Assembly: GCF_030272615.1 (NCBI RefSeq)
Contig: NC_081415.1
Coordinates: forward strand, 419,142,757 to 419,206,756
Origin: Cryptomeria japonica
Lineage: Eukaryota; Streptophyta; Pinopsida; Cupressales; Cupressaceae
Length of the DNA stretch: 64,000 nt
Direction: 5' to 3'
In this document: piece by piece, positions 12,786-24,048 of the stretch
Numbering within the stretch: position 1 is the first letter of the stretch
Layout: each line of letters begins with the position of its first letter
Notes under the pieces: generated by a model
The model's database searches: none
Told to the model about the DNA's origin: nothing
What the model saw: only the letters and a program-made list of their open reading frames with translations
Made by a program: the position numbers and the translations under genes

Positions 12786-12804
12786 TTTGGGTGAACTCGA
12801 CTCC
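12786..12804 (+). other. primer binding site of element C
   Basis: TTTGGGTGAACTCGACTCC directly follows the LTR and aligns with TTTTGGTGAACCCGACATC at the same place in element D. The cognate tRNA is not assigned; it is not the initiator-Met type. Confidence 0.6.
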
Positions 12805-13163
12805 TTACACCTATAATTTTGATTTATGTTCTCAGATCTGACTTCTTATGCAATTTAAAATTCAAATTTACATTTACAAGTTTAATTTCCAATTGAATTT
12901 TAAAAATTTAGAGGTTAATTTCACAAAACCCTAATTTTAAATTCTAAAATTGGGCTTGTGAATTGTTTAATTTGGATTAATTGTTTTAGATCTGATTTGG
13001 AGACATTTCAAATTTCAAATTTACATTCATAGATCTCATTTTAATAAAATTACATAAATTTAGAGGTTTAATTCATAAAAACCCTAATTTGTTTCAGTTT
13101 ATAAATTTGTGGGTTGTATAATTCATCACTTCATTTTTCAGATTTGATTTTCAAAAATTAATA

Positions 13164-14600
13164 ATGGCTCTTAATAGGTCTGATTTTTTTTATATTTCAC
13201 ATATGATTAATTTTCTTTTCACTTATATTTATCATAATCATATGTTGGAAATGGCTTCTTTCATTTCACATTGCTTATTTTCATCCATAGCACTTTGGCA
13301 TATTGCATTTTTAGAATCTCCAAATTTCTTCCTTTCAATCAATTAGATCTCAAAGCTTTCATTTATAGTGCATGTTGTTTTATTGTGATATTTTTAGGAA
13401 AATGCATTGCATATATAGATCACATTAAATCTTTTGTAGATCCCAATACTAGAGATGTTAATGAAAAACCTAATACTTGTACCTCTCCTGGGGTATCTAA
13501 TGTGAATAATGAACAAGATAATACTCCTATCAATGATCTCTCTAATGGAGAGAAAGCATCAAAGAACAACATGGCACCATCTTCTTCTCATGCACATGCC
13601 CAAGAGCAAGGGGGCAAGATCAAAATATTTGTGTTTCAATCTCCCTAGATCCTCCTTATTCTCCTAGAGCCTATCTTAGTCATCAAAACGTTTGTAGAGA
13701 AGATGATGTTATGAATTTTATTCATGATCTTTCTCCTAACATAACATTAAACAAAGATGAGGCCTTAGATGATAAGGATCTTCCTTCCAAATCTACCAAA
13801 GAGGATATGCATGATGATAGAAAGGAAAATTATCCTCCACAAGATATTCCTTCTTCATCTACTTCTCCCTTTGTTCCTTCTAAACAAACTTACACAACAA
13901 ATTTCAAAGAAATTCATTATAATGTTCCTCCTCCTTTTCAATTAAGAGATTCTTATAGGAGTGGCTTTAACATAATATCAAAACAAGGTTTTAGAGGACA
14001 GGGACTTGGAAAACTTTAACAAGGAATTAGAGTCCCTAAAAACCCTCCTACACAAGCTAGTATAGAAGGCCTAGGGAATTATCATAATTCTTCTATGGAT
14101 GAGATCCTTAGGATTCAGGACTTCAAAGATCATCTTGCAAGACAAAAAACCTACCGTTCATCTAAAAGTGCTTCTTTTTCAAAAACTCATTTTTGCTCAT
14201 ATCACCAAAATAATGATCACGCTACCAATGATTGTCCTAATTTTCAAAATGGAATGCAAGGAGTCATTGATAGAGGCATAGTTAAAATCATAGATAACAA
14301 TCCTTCTTCTTCTAACAATCCTTGTCCTACATAACAGGAGACAAGGCCTAATTCTATTGATGATAAGGAAATATTAGCAACTAGAATCTTTTAGAAGTTA
14401 AAATATGATAAGAATGTTGTTTTTCCTTTCATTAGACTTAATTACAATTATAAGCATGAAGGAGGTAGTGGACATTGTATTTTTCATAATAGTTATTCTC
14501 ATTCTCTTGGAAACTGTAAAGCATTTAAGGAATTTTTTCAAGAACCATTTGATAGGACTCGAATAGATCTTTCAGCTGATCATACTCTCTTTCTTGGTGA
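13164..14600 (+). pseudogene. gag-like frames of element C with G-patch and two knuckles
   Basis: A run of plus-strand open segments (13164-13346, 13271-13648, 13711-14019, 14095-14334, onward to 14600) reads as one broken polypeptide. The first part has hydrophobic stretches, the middle is Ser/Pro/Asp-rich. At 13963-14018 the text GFNIISKQGFRGQGLG is a G-patch, a domain that follows the protease in some retroviruses and plant gypsy elements. Two C-x2-H-x4-H-x4-C knuckles follow at 14194-14235 (CSYHQNNDHATNDC) and 14476-14517 (CIFHNSYSHSLGNC), a form seen in Tat/Ogre-type gag. No protease or RT is visible. Element D interrupts the frame at 14601. The assignment to gag is by motif and position. 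Confidence 0.6.
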
Positions 14601-14601
14601 G

Positions 14602-15833
14602 TGTAGCATCATAAAATTGTAACCCTTGCAATTTTGACCATATTTTAGGCCCTCACCTTTGCGACTACATTCCCCTACTTAATTGGGACCCCTCTCTGCA
14701 TCATCATTCCAAATCTTCTCCTGTTTTGGCCCCTACATCACATTGAAACCCTATCCAAGCCCCAAAATAGGGTAGGATAGGGGTGTGGAGCCCCTTTCCC
14801 CCTTGGATAGAGGCGTGGTTTCCCTTTCCTCCCTCTTAGGGTGGCCTTAAGATGGATCCATCTGACCCTTGGACCTAATTTGCTTATCGGGGACTTAAAT
14901 TCTCCTATGTCGGCCTTCGGTGAGATGAAAAATATTCTCCTAGGCATGTATAAAAAGGGATTTAGTCCTCTCATTTGCATAAGTGAAAATATATACAAGG
15001 ATAAGGAGAATAAGCAAAATTCAAGCGAAAGGTCTCTATTATCATCATCAAGCATTCAAGTCTTCAAGCATCCATCAAGTTCTCTTCTTCATGTGTCTTC
15101 TTCATTCAACCATTGGAGCAACATTACAACATTCATTTGCAAGCATGTGTGTGTGTTAGGGTTTTGTCATGTTACATGCCATTTCATACAACATTTGTGA
15201 TTACATTCAAGAAGCAAAGCAACCATCATCGTGAAATTGTAGATCTACAAGGTATACATTTCCATTATTTACATTTAAGCATTTGCAATTACTTTCTTTC
15301 AAGGTTGATTCCTCAATTGGGATTTGACTGGGGAAAACCCCTATCCAAAACCCTTCTTCCCTTTTTTTATGTGTGTAGGTTGCAGATGTGCAACTGTAAT
15401 TGTAGATTTGGGCTTCATTTGCAGAGACAGAAAAACCCTTTTCGACGCGTGGAAAGTTCGGAGGACCATGTACACTTTCAACCTGGTCCCGGTGACTTTC
15501 CTCCAAATTTGTAGGGCAGATCCATATCAGTCTAAGTGCCTCATATCCAAAGTTACAGTGTGATCCTAAATTGATAGCTTCTTATTTCACCTGTTTTGTC
15601 TTCATTTTCTGCATAGTCAACAAGTCAACTCTTCTACTTACAAAAGGGGGTAAATTGCATTGCACCCTTGCAATTCACTTAGTATTCACATCCCTATTTC
15701 CCTTGGATTTGGATCTATAGTGGAATCAGTCCCTCTTTTGAATGTAAAGTACCTCCCAAATGAAAATCATCCTAGTGATTTCCTTTCTCTCTCCTAGGTG
15801 GGGAATCACTAGGTTTCAATTTTCCACTTTAGA
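14602..15833 (+). repeat. 5' LTR of element D (1232 bp)
   Basis: It starts TGTAGCATCATAAAATTG and matches 20788-21978 over nearly all its length, with a few indels (for example 14770-14825 is longer here). The 3' end reads CACTTTAGA against CACTTTACG in the partner, both apparently changed from a TTACA-type terminus. Confidence 0.9.
14948..14957 (+). promoter_or_regulatory. TATA box in 5' LTR of element D
   Basis: GTATAAAAAG lies near the middle of the LTR and is conserved at 21105-21114 in the 3' copy. This is a good candidate for the Pol II promoter separating U3 from R. Confidence 0.65.
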
Positions 15834-15852
15834 TTTTGGTGAACCCGACATC
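15834..15852 (+). other. primer binding site of element D
   Basis: TTTTGGTGAACCCGACATC follows the 5' LTR. The same motif occurs on the minus strand at 58814-58832 for element 1. The tRNA is not identified. Confidence 0.65.
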
Positions 15853-17431
15853 CTACATCTTAATTGTGATTTCTTATTTGTTAAATCTGAATAATTACAA
15901 TTTGAACTTTAAAATTTCTTTTCCAAGTTTGATCTTTTTGCAAAATTTAGAGGTTAATTACATAAAAAAACCTTAATTTTTCATTTTGAGGAAATTAAGC
16001 TTGTGTAGTATAGCATTTTGGTTATTTGTTTCAGATCTGGTTTCTATTTCAAAATTACAATTCAAATCTGTCTTTTCATTCTGAAAATTAAGTGGTTAAA
16101 TAGTAAAACCCTAATTTTTAAGAATCTCCTATTTCGACCTTTGACTGCTAATTTGACCTATTTGGATATCTCCAAATCAGCTATTTTTTTGGATTCTACA
16201 ATAAAATCATAATTTCTATAATCCCTGAAAATTTTGGAAAAAGTTGGTCAGACCAGGTACACTTTGCACCTGGTACCTAGCTTTTTTCCCAAAATTTTGG
16301 GAGTCGAAATTGACTGTATTTTTCTGGTTAAATCCAGCAAATTGGCTGATTTTATCAATTTTTAAACATCCTAAGGTCGAAAGCAAATTCAAAATTGTAT
16401 GTTTGATTTTCTTGCAATTTTAAAAAAATCTAGATTTGAAATTGAATTTGTGCAAAACTTGGATCTTACTTCAATTTTCAGACTTATCATTGTTGTCATA
16501 CTTGTCTTCTTGCCTAAAATTCAAATTTTCAATTGAAAATTTCAAAATTCAAGGATTAGGTCCTAAAACCCTAATTTTCAAATTTAATTGGATTTTATGC
16601 AAATTTCAATCAATCTTAACAAATTTCAATTTTCTAAATATTATTCAAGGTGGCCCTATCCATTAGGTTTGACCTTTTTCAAATTTGCAATTCAATTTCT
16701 TATCTTTTTCAAAACCCTAATAGGATCCTATTTCGACATTCAAACCTTAAAGTCACATATCTAGAGATCATAAAATCAAGCAATTTTGGGGGGTTAGCTC
16801 TCAAATCATCGAAGCTTTCATCCCTAAAAATTTTCGAAAAAGTTGGGAGGACCGGGTGCACTTTCAACCTAGTCCCTGGCTTTTTTCCCGAAATTTTAGG
16901 AGACTGTTATGACTGTATTTAATTTCTTAAATCTAGAAAATTGGCTGATTTTTTTGAATTTTGATCCCTCTAAAATCGAAAACATTTCCCAATTTCAACA
17001 TTGCAACTTTCAAGGAAAATTTTTAAATTAACTGGTTAATTATAATCTACCCTAATTATGTCCATTTTAAATTTGAAATTAAGTGGTATCCCATAGGCCC
17101 TAATTTTAAAAATTCAATCTCTTTTGGATAATTTTAATTAATAGGTTTTTTTTTACATAATCCTAATTTTAAATTTGAATTTCCTAGGAGGTTGCATTAT
17201 TATTCTTTCAGTCAATTTGTTCATTTAATTGAATAATCATTTTTCCTAGAATTTTAAATTATTCAATTATTTTGCAAGTTTCAAATTTCAAATCCAAATT
17301 TCACAATTTCAAAATTCAAATTTCAAATTTGCAATTGAAATTCTATTTTCCCTCCTATATAATTTTCTATGCATGTATGGGGTGAACATTATCATGATTA
17401 AATGACATATGAGTTTCTTGTTTGATCATAA
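15853..17431 (+). repeat. leader of element D with two copies of a hairpin module
   Basis: AT-rich noncoding leader. Two diverged direct copies about 600 bp apart (roughly 16120-16400 and 16730-17000) each hold a foldback: outer arms of AAAATTTT-GGAAAAAG and CTTTTTTCCC-AAATTTT type around an inner inverted repeat. The inner repeat is ACCAGGT/ACCTGGT in the first copy; in the second it is GGACCGGGT/ACCTAGTCC-like and imperfect. Short open frames here are low-complexity and unsupported. Confidence 0.65.
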
Positions 17432-18625
17432 GTGCATATGGAGTTCTTATCTTATTTTGCTAATTCAATTTCAAGTTACATTAAAGATATTCATGATGTT
17501 TCCTTTCAAGCATATGATGATAATTTAGTTCTCCCTTTCATTCATAGCTATGATTTACCCTCTCCCAAAATTGATCTCATTAATGAGGGCACATTGGTGC
17601 AAAAAGGGAATATGGACACTTCTTTCAAAGATCTCCCTCCTAACGATGAATTTTTGGAGAATTGTGTTCCTTCTTCTCCTAAAAAGTATCTCCCTCATAA
17701 GGATTATTTGGTACAAGAGGATGATATTATGGCTATTTATCCTAGTGATATCATACCTTATTTTCATGATCTTCCCTCTAAAGATGAAGCATTAATTACA
17801 TATGATAGTCATTTTCCTAATGAGTGTCTTGAACATAAAGATACCTTAGAACAAGAGGATGGTATTATTTCTCATCATAATTCTCTCTCTCCCAAAAATC
17901 AAAAGCCTAACAAAAATCAAATCAATTCCATTCAAGTTCCTAGGAAACCAAAAATTCTTCCTAATTATCATGTTGTGCCTTACACATATACTAATGAGGT
18001 AGTTGATGAGAACATAAGTGAAGCATCATATGCTTTCTTAGTTCCTACAATCCTCTCTTCAATTCACTCAAATACACCATATCCTACCAAATAAGTTCCT
18101 AAAGAATAACTCTTAGAGGATGATTGGGGGTCCTTAGATTTCACTCCTACCTTTTCTAGAAAGTCTAAGATGCCTGAATTTCATATTCCAATTATTTCTC
18201 TTAGCACAAATATGGAAACTGATTGGGCCTCTTTAAACTTCAATCCAATCCCCCCTAAGAGTGAACCCTCTTTTGAACATACACATGGATGAAATGGACA
18301 AATTCTTGAATGTGAGCGACAAAGTCATGAGAAATCACACTTTCCTTTGTCAACATCTTCTTCTCCATTGTCTTGTAAATCCACACCTTCTCATTCTAAA
18401 TTTGAGTTACAACAAGAAAATGTGTTGACCAATCTTCTAAATTCTAAATTAACATCTCCTCTTTGTCCTAAACGAAGAAGAAAACATAAACAACATTCTC
18501 AAAATTCTTCTTTTTGTAAATATCATCAAACCTATGGCCATTCTACTAATGAGTGTCAAGCTTTGAAAACACAAATACAATATTACATTGATTCGGGCAC
18601 GTTAAAAATAACATCTGACAATTAA
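17432..18625 (+). pseudogene. gag-like frames of element D with one CHHC knuckle
   Basis: A 220-aa open frame (17432-18094) is Asp/Pro/Ser-rich and contains loosely repeated HDLPSKDEAL-like segments, resembling the middle of the element C product (DEALDDKDLPSK). After stops, 18347-18625 carries CKYHQTYGHSTNEC (18515-18556), a C-x2-H-x4-H-x4-C knuckle followed by LKTQIQYYIDSGTLKI, which parallels LRSRIQDFIDNN in element 1. The role in nucleic-acid packaging is inferred from the knuckle. No gag core domain is recognisable and no protease follows. Confidence 0.55.
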
Positions 18626-20787
18626 TGGCATATTCATCATGATCATATAAAATAACATTCAAGTTCCTATTATGTTGCTCCTCACTATGTGACATAGTTA
18701 GCCTACCTATTGGGGGCTCCTTGTCATTCATGGTGGTACAATTTCAGGTGCAATCATACATAGTGAGCAACTTAATAGTCTATTTCTTCTTGCCTTTATT
18801 CTTGGGGGGCAAGAATATTCCTTTTCCTCTTTCTAAGGTTTCACTATTTTCTCTATGGAGTATATTATTTATAAACTTGATGTCCTTTCTTGCATGGCAT
18901 TCTCCTTCATGTGAGCACATGTTTGTTTCATGAGTGGGATCTTCTCCTTGCTTCAAATGGTACATCTATTATGAACAATCTCTCCTCAGAGAAATTTTGT
19001 GAATATTCTTCTTTCTATCTCTTTGCAAACTACCTCTTCTATTGTGTTATTCATAACTTGATGTCCTTTCTTGAATGGAGTTATCCTTCATGCAAGCACA
19101 TGTATGTTCCTTGGTTAGGATGTATTCCTTGCTTGAAACGGTTTGCCTCTTATGAGTAATCTCTCTCTAGAAGTTGTGTAATTATTCTCATTGTCCTACA
19201 CTTGGGTGTCAATGATCTCTCTCCCTTTCTCTTTCTCTAAGGGTCCACTCTTTCCTATTTTGTAGATAGTGTGAGTTTTATTACTTGATGTCATTCCTTG
19301 TGTGAAATTATTGTTGTTTTCCCAAGGGTTCTCTCTTATACAAGAAGTGTAAGTCCTTGACTACAATCTCTTTCACACTTGATAATGTACATCTATAATA
19401 AATTCATCCATCCCCATTAGGATTAAAGTGAGTCATCCTTCATCAAGAATCCCTTTCACCTAGCAATAGGAAGAAGGATTGAATTTGTGTTCTCTTCTGC
19501 GTTTTGTTCTATAAGATGTTACATTTGTCTAAGACAATTCCTCTTGGAGGTAGATGTCTTTTGAGAAAATATATCTTCTCCTCCAAGGATCTCCTTTACA
19601 CTTATAGCAAGATATCTCTTTTTCAACTATCTTATCCTTGCTTGAAGAGTATTCCCTCTCTTGCTTGGATCTATATGACATTGTTGCATGATGGATATCT
19701 TCTTTGTGTTGAAGGTAGGTATCCTTGTTCTACTTTCCTTAAGATATCAACATTAAACTATGTTGACATCTTAAGGGGGGGGACCCACACTGCTCCTTTT
19801 GTATTATATTTCTCTCATGCATTGTATCTCTTATACAATGGGTTATTCTCGGAACCAAAGCATAGCCTCTTAGAGAGAGATGTCACCACTTTTCTTTTAT
19901 ATAGTGGGTCATTCTCAGAACCAAAGCACAACCTCTTAAAGCGATATGTCATCACTTTTCTTTTATACAGTGAGTCATTCTCAGAACCAAAGCACAACCT
20001 TATAGAGCAAGATGTCATCACTTTTCTCTTATACAGTGGGTCATTCTCAAAACCAGAGGGTAGCCTCTTAAAGCAAGATGTCGCCACTTTCTTGGCATTT
20101 GTACTATATATTTTATACAGGTTGTAGCATACTCGGGCGTAGACTCCTATGAGGTTCTTTGAGCCTCTCTTGCACACACACGCATGAGGTTGAGTGGAAC
20201 TAACAGTGTTCTCACTCTTCTCCCTTACATGGATCACCTAGACAGAATCTAGGGGCTAGCTTTCCATGTCCTCTTTTCACCATGGATCACCTAATTATAG
20301 GGGCGAGATATCCATGGTTCCTTTTGTTTGCATTTCTTCTCATGGATCACCAAAGTGTGCATTCATGTTCTCTCTCTTCTTCCTCTCATGAACTCATAGT
20401 TTTACTATTGATGGTTCATGGATGATGTCATCTTTTCTCTTTCATGTGATTATTGGTGTTTATGTGATGGCATTTGTCTTTGTGTTTCAATTAGTTGTTT
20501 GAGACATTTGAGTATCGAGGTCTCTTTGGCTAGTTGATATGTGGTCTTGTGTTTTGGTTTTTTGTCATATTTCTTTTGTGCTTTGTCTTGTTTTTTTTGT
20601 TTTGTGTGCTCTTGCATATGTTTGAGTGAGTTAAGATCCTAAGAATGGGGGCTTTTGTTCCTCAAGATTAGTGATGTCTTATACTCCTTGTGGTATTGCT
20701 CTGCATCTCTCATCTTCATTTCTTTCTTTCTTCTACTTTACCGACAATATTGGTGTAAGTCATACTCCGGCTAAAGTGGGGGCTAAA
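18626..20787 (+). other. 3' noncoding zone of element D
   Basis: About 2.1 kb of CT-rich sequence between the knuckle frame and the polypurine tract. Its motifs (TTGGGGGCAATGATCT-like, CCTCTTGGAGGTAGAT) recur in the matching zone of element C (21984-24031), so the two elements are homologous here despite lacking coding function. It includes the 66-bp repeat array at 19831-20094. Confidence 0.6.
19831..20094 (+). repeat. four tandem 66-bp repeats in element D
   Basis: Units start at about 19831, 19897, 19963 and 20029. Because 66 is a multiple of three, the plus strand encodes four 22-aa repeats of the form LYSGSFSEPKHNLLKRDVTTFL within a 207-aa frame (19504-20127), and the minus strand is also open (19815-20237). 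I treat this as a noncoding array that happens to be open. Confidence 0.8.
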
Positions 20788-21978
20788 TGTAGCGTCATAA
20801 AATTGTAACCCTTGCAATTTTGACCATATTTTAGGCCCTCACCTTTGCAACTGCATTCCCCTACTTAATTGGGAGACCCCTCTTTGCATCATCATTCCAA
20901 ATATTCTCATGTTTTGACCCCTACATCACCTTGAGACCCTATCCAGGCCCCAAAATAGGGAAGGATGGAGGAGTGGCACCCCTGTCCTCCCTCTTCGGGT
21001 GGCCCTAAGATGGGTCCATCTAACCCTTGGACCTAATTTTCTTCTCGGAGACTTAAATTCTCCTATGTCGACCTTCGCTGAGATGAAAATTATTCTCCTA
21101 GGAATGTATAAAAAGGGATTTAGTCCTCTCATTTGTATAAGAGAAAATGTATACAAAGATAAGGAGAATGAGCGGAAGGTCTCCATTATCATCATCAAGC
21201 ATTCAAGTCTTCAAGCATCCATCAAGTTCTCTTCTTCCTGTGTCTTCTTCGTTCATCCATTTGAGCAAAATCATAACATTCATTTGCAAGCATGTGTGTG
21301 TGTTAGGGTTTTTTCATGTTACATGCCATTTCATACAACATGTGTGATTACATTCAAGAAGAAAAGCAACCATCATTGTTAAATTGTAGATCTACAAGGT
21401 ATACATTTCCATTATTTACATTTAAGCATTTGCAATTACTTTCTTTCAAGGTTGATTCCTCAACCGAGGTTTGACTGAGGCAAACCCATATCCACAACCC
21501 TTCTTCCCTTGTTTTTTGTGTGTAGGTTCAAGATGCGCAGCTATAATTGTAGGTTTGGGCTTCATTTGCAGTGATGGAAAAACCCTTTTCGACACGCGGA
21601 AAGTTCGAAGGACCAAGTACACTTTCAACCCGATCCCGACATATTTACTCCAAATTTGCAGGGCAGATCCATATCACTCTAAGTACCTCAAATCCAAAGT
21701 TACAGCGCAATCCCAAATTGGTAGCTCCTTATTTTACCCATTTTGTCTTCATTTTCTATATAGTCAACAAGTCAAGTCTTCTACTTACAAAAGAGGGTAA
21801 ATTGCATTGCACCCTTGCAATTCACTTAGTATTCACATCCTTAATTCCCTTGGATTTGGATCTAGTGGATACAACCCCTCTTTTTAATGTAAAGTACCTC
21901 CCAAGTGAAAATCATCCTAGTGATTTCCTTTCTCTCTCCTAAGTGGGGAATCACTAGGGTTCAATTTTCCACTTTACG
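20788..21978 (+). repeat. 3' LTR of element D (1191 bp)
   Basis: It starts TGTAGCGTCATAAAATTG right after the polypurine tract and ends CACTTTACG before the duplicated GTGAG. It keeps the TATA box (21105-21114). Confidence 0.9.
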
Positions 21979-21983
21979 GTGAG

Positions 21984-24048
21984 AAAGTAGTGCCTTAGCA
22001 CTCTTCTCACCCTCCATATTTCTCCTCACCCTATGACACAAGCATTTAATTCGGGGCTCTTTGTCATAAGAGGTGATTCTTTTTCAATATCAAACATCTT
22101 GAGGCAGCAACATGGTTCATTCTTTCTTCTATACTTGGGGGAAAGAACTTTTTCCTTTTTCTCTATCTAAAATGTCACTATTTCCTTTAAGGGATTTCAT
22201 TTATCATGTTTTGATATCCTTTCTTCCATGGAATGGAATGTCTTTTATGGTTAATCTCTTTCTCTTTAGCGGAATATGATCTTTCATCCATTCTCTCTCT
22301 TTCTTATTGAAGATTACCTCTTCTTTAGAGTTGCATTTTACATATAGTAATGTCTTTTATTACATTAGATATTTATTCATGTGAGTACATTGTGCATTTT
22401 CTTATGTTTAATCTCTCCTTAGAGTTTGTGTAATTCTTCTCATTGTCCTTATGCTTGGGGGCAATGATCTTTCTCTCTCTTTCTCCTTCCTAAGGATCCA
22501 CTTTTCTTATATTGAGTGTTTTTTGCTTATGATTCGATGTCATTCCTTGTGTGAAGATGTAGTTTTCTCAAGGATTCTCTCTTATGCAAGTGATGTATAT
22601 CCTTAGCTACAACCTATTTTACACTTGGAAATGTATATCTATCATAACACTACCTCTCACATCGGGTCAAAAGAGTGTCATCCTTCATCAAGAATCCATT
22701 TCACCTAGCACTAGGAGGAAGGTAGATATTCTTGTTCTCCTTCCCTACTTTTGGTAAAAGATGCTATGTTTGTTCAAGAACTCCTCTTGGAGGTAGATAT
22801 CTTTCGATCAAATATCTCTTCCCCTCTAGGGATCTTCTTTACACTTGTTGCAATATATCTCTTTTTCAACTATCTTATCCTTGCTTCTAAGAATATTCCC
22901 TCTTTAGCTTGGATTTATGGCATTATTGCCTAAAGGATATCTCTTTGGTGTTGAAGGTGGATATCCTTGTTTCTATCTTCCTTAAGACATCAACATAAGG
23001 CTATGTTGACATCTTAAAGGGGGGGGCATGCATATCACCCTCTTTGTATCATATTGTACCATATCTTTGCAAGTCTTAAACGGGGTGTTCAAACTCGGAA
23101 CCAAAGAAAAAAAACTCTTATATGAGATGCTTCACGCCTGAAACTAGATGCAATATTCAATATATGTCTTAGATGGAGATACACATCACAAAAACCAGAG
23201 AAAACAAACTCTTACATGTGATATCATCAAAACCAGACATGTATCTGTCTTAAAACGGGGTTACACATTCTCGAAACTAGAGAAAACAAACTCTGATAGG
23301 AGATGTTCCTGGAGCCAAACATTAGCCCCTTGGCATTTGCATTTGAATTATGTCTTAAATAGGTTGATGCATGCTCGAAACTAGAGGAAACAAACTCTTA
23401 TATGGGGTGTTATATACTTGAAACCAGACATCACTTGCACACACGCACGAGGATGAGTGGAACTAACAAAACATAGCTAGACTATTCCTACTCTCCTCCC
23501 CAACATGGATCACCTAGAAAAACACATCTAGAGTGTGTATTCATGTCCTTTCTCATCATTTTTATCCTGAATAGCCTAGAAAAACACATCTAGTGTGTAT
23601 CAATGTTCTCTCTTTCCTTCTCATGAGCTCATAGCTTTGCTATTTGTAGTTCATAGATGATGCGTGCTTTGCAATTTTATGTGATCACTTGTGTTCTTGA
23701 AATGGAATTTTTCAAGAATGATATTAGTGGTTGAGATATTTTGATATTGAGGTCTCTTTGACTAGTTGACTTGAGGTCTTGTTTTTGGTCTTTAGCTTTT
23801 GTGTCTTCTGCCTTTTGTCTATGTTTGTCTTTTTTCCTTTGTTTTCCTTTTTTTGTCTTGTTTTGAATGCCCTTGCATGCGTTTGAATGAGTTAAGATCC
23901 TAAGATTGGGGGCTTTGTTCCTCAAAATTAGTGATGTCTTATACTCGGTGTGATTGTACTCGTTTCTTCCATCTCCTCCATCTCTCTTTCATCTACTTTA
24001 CTGCAAGTATTTGCATAGGCTCATACTCCTATTAAAGAGGGGGCTAAA
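21984..24048 (+). other. 3' noncoding zone and polypurine tract of element C
   Basis: It resumes element C after D. The first 1.1 kb parallels the D noncoding zone. At about 23090-23430 there are loose repeats of the form ACGGGGT...CTCGAAACTAGAGAAAACAAACTC. The polypurine tract TTAAAGAGGGGGCTAAA (24032-24048) abuts the 3' LTR. The antisense frame at 23677-23925 is unsupported. Confidence 0.6.

Larger units (their letters stand above)
14602..21978 (+). mobile_element. LTR retrotransposon D (7.4 kb), nested in C, gag-only
   Basis: It has two similar LTRs (14602-15833 and 20788-21978) and a perfect target duplication GTGAG (14597-14601 and 21979-21983). A primer site follows the 5' LTR and a polypurine tract (AAAGTGGGGGCTAAA, 20773-20787) precedes the 3' LTR. 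The internal 5 kb has a long leader, a short gag-like frame with one knuckle and about 2 kb of noncoding sequence with tandem repeats; no pol is seen. The complete architecture, clean TSD and close LTRs make it younger than C. Confidence 0.9.

Noticed and set aside
14738-15055. Frames in both strands of the D-type LTRs (also 20926-21198 and 21471-21942)
   Set aside because: The same frames appear in both LTR copies with indels that shift them. LTRs are noncoding.
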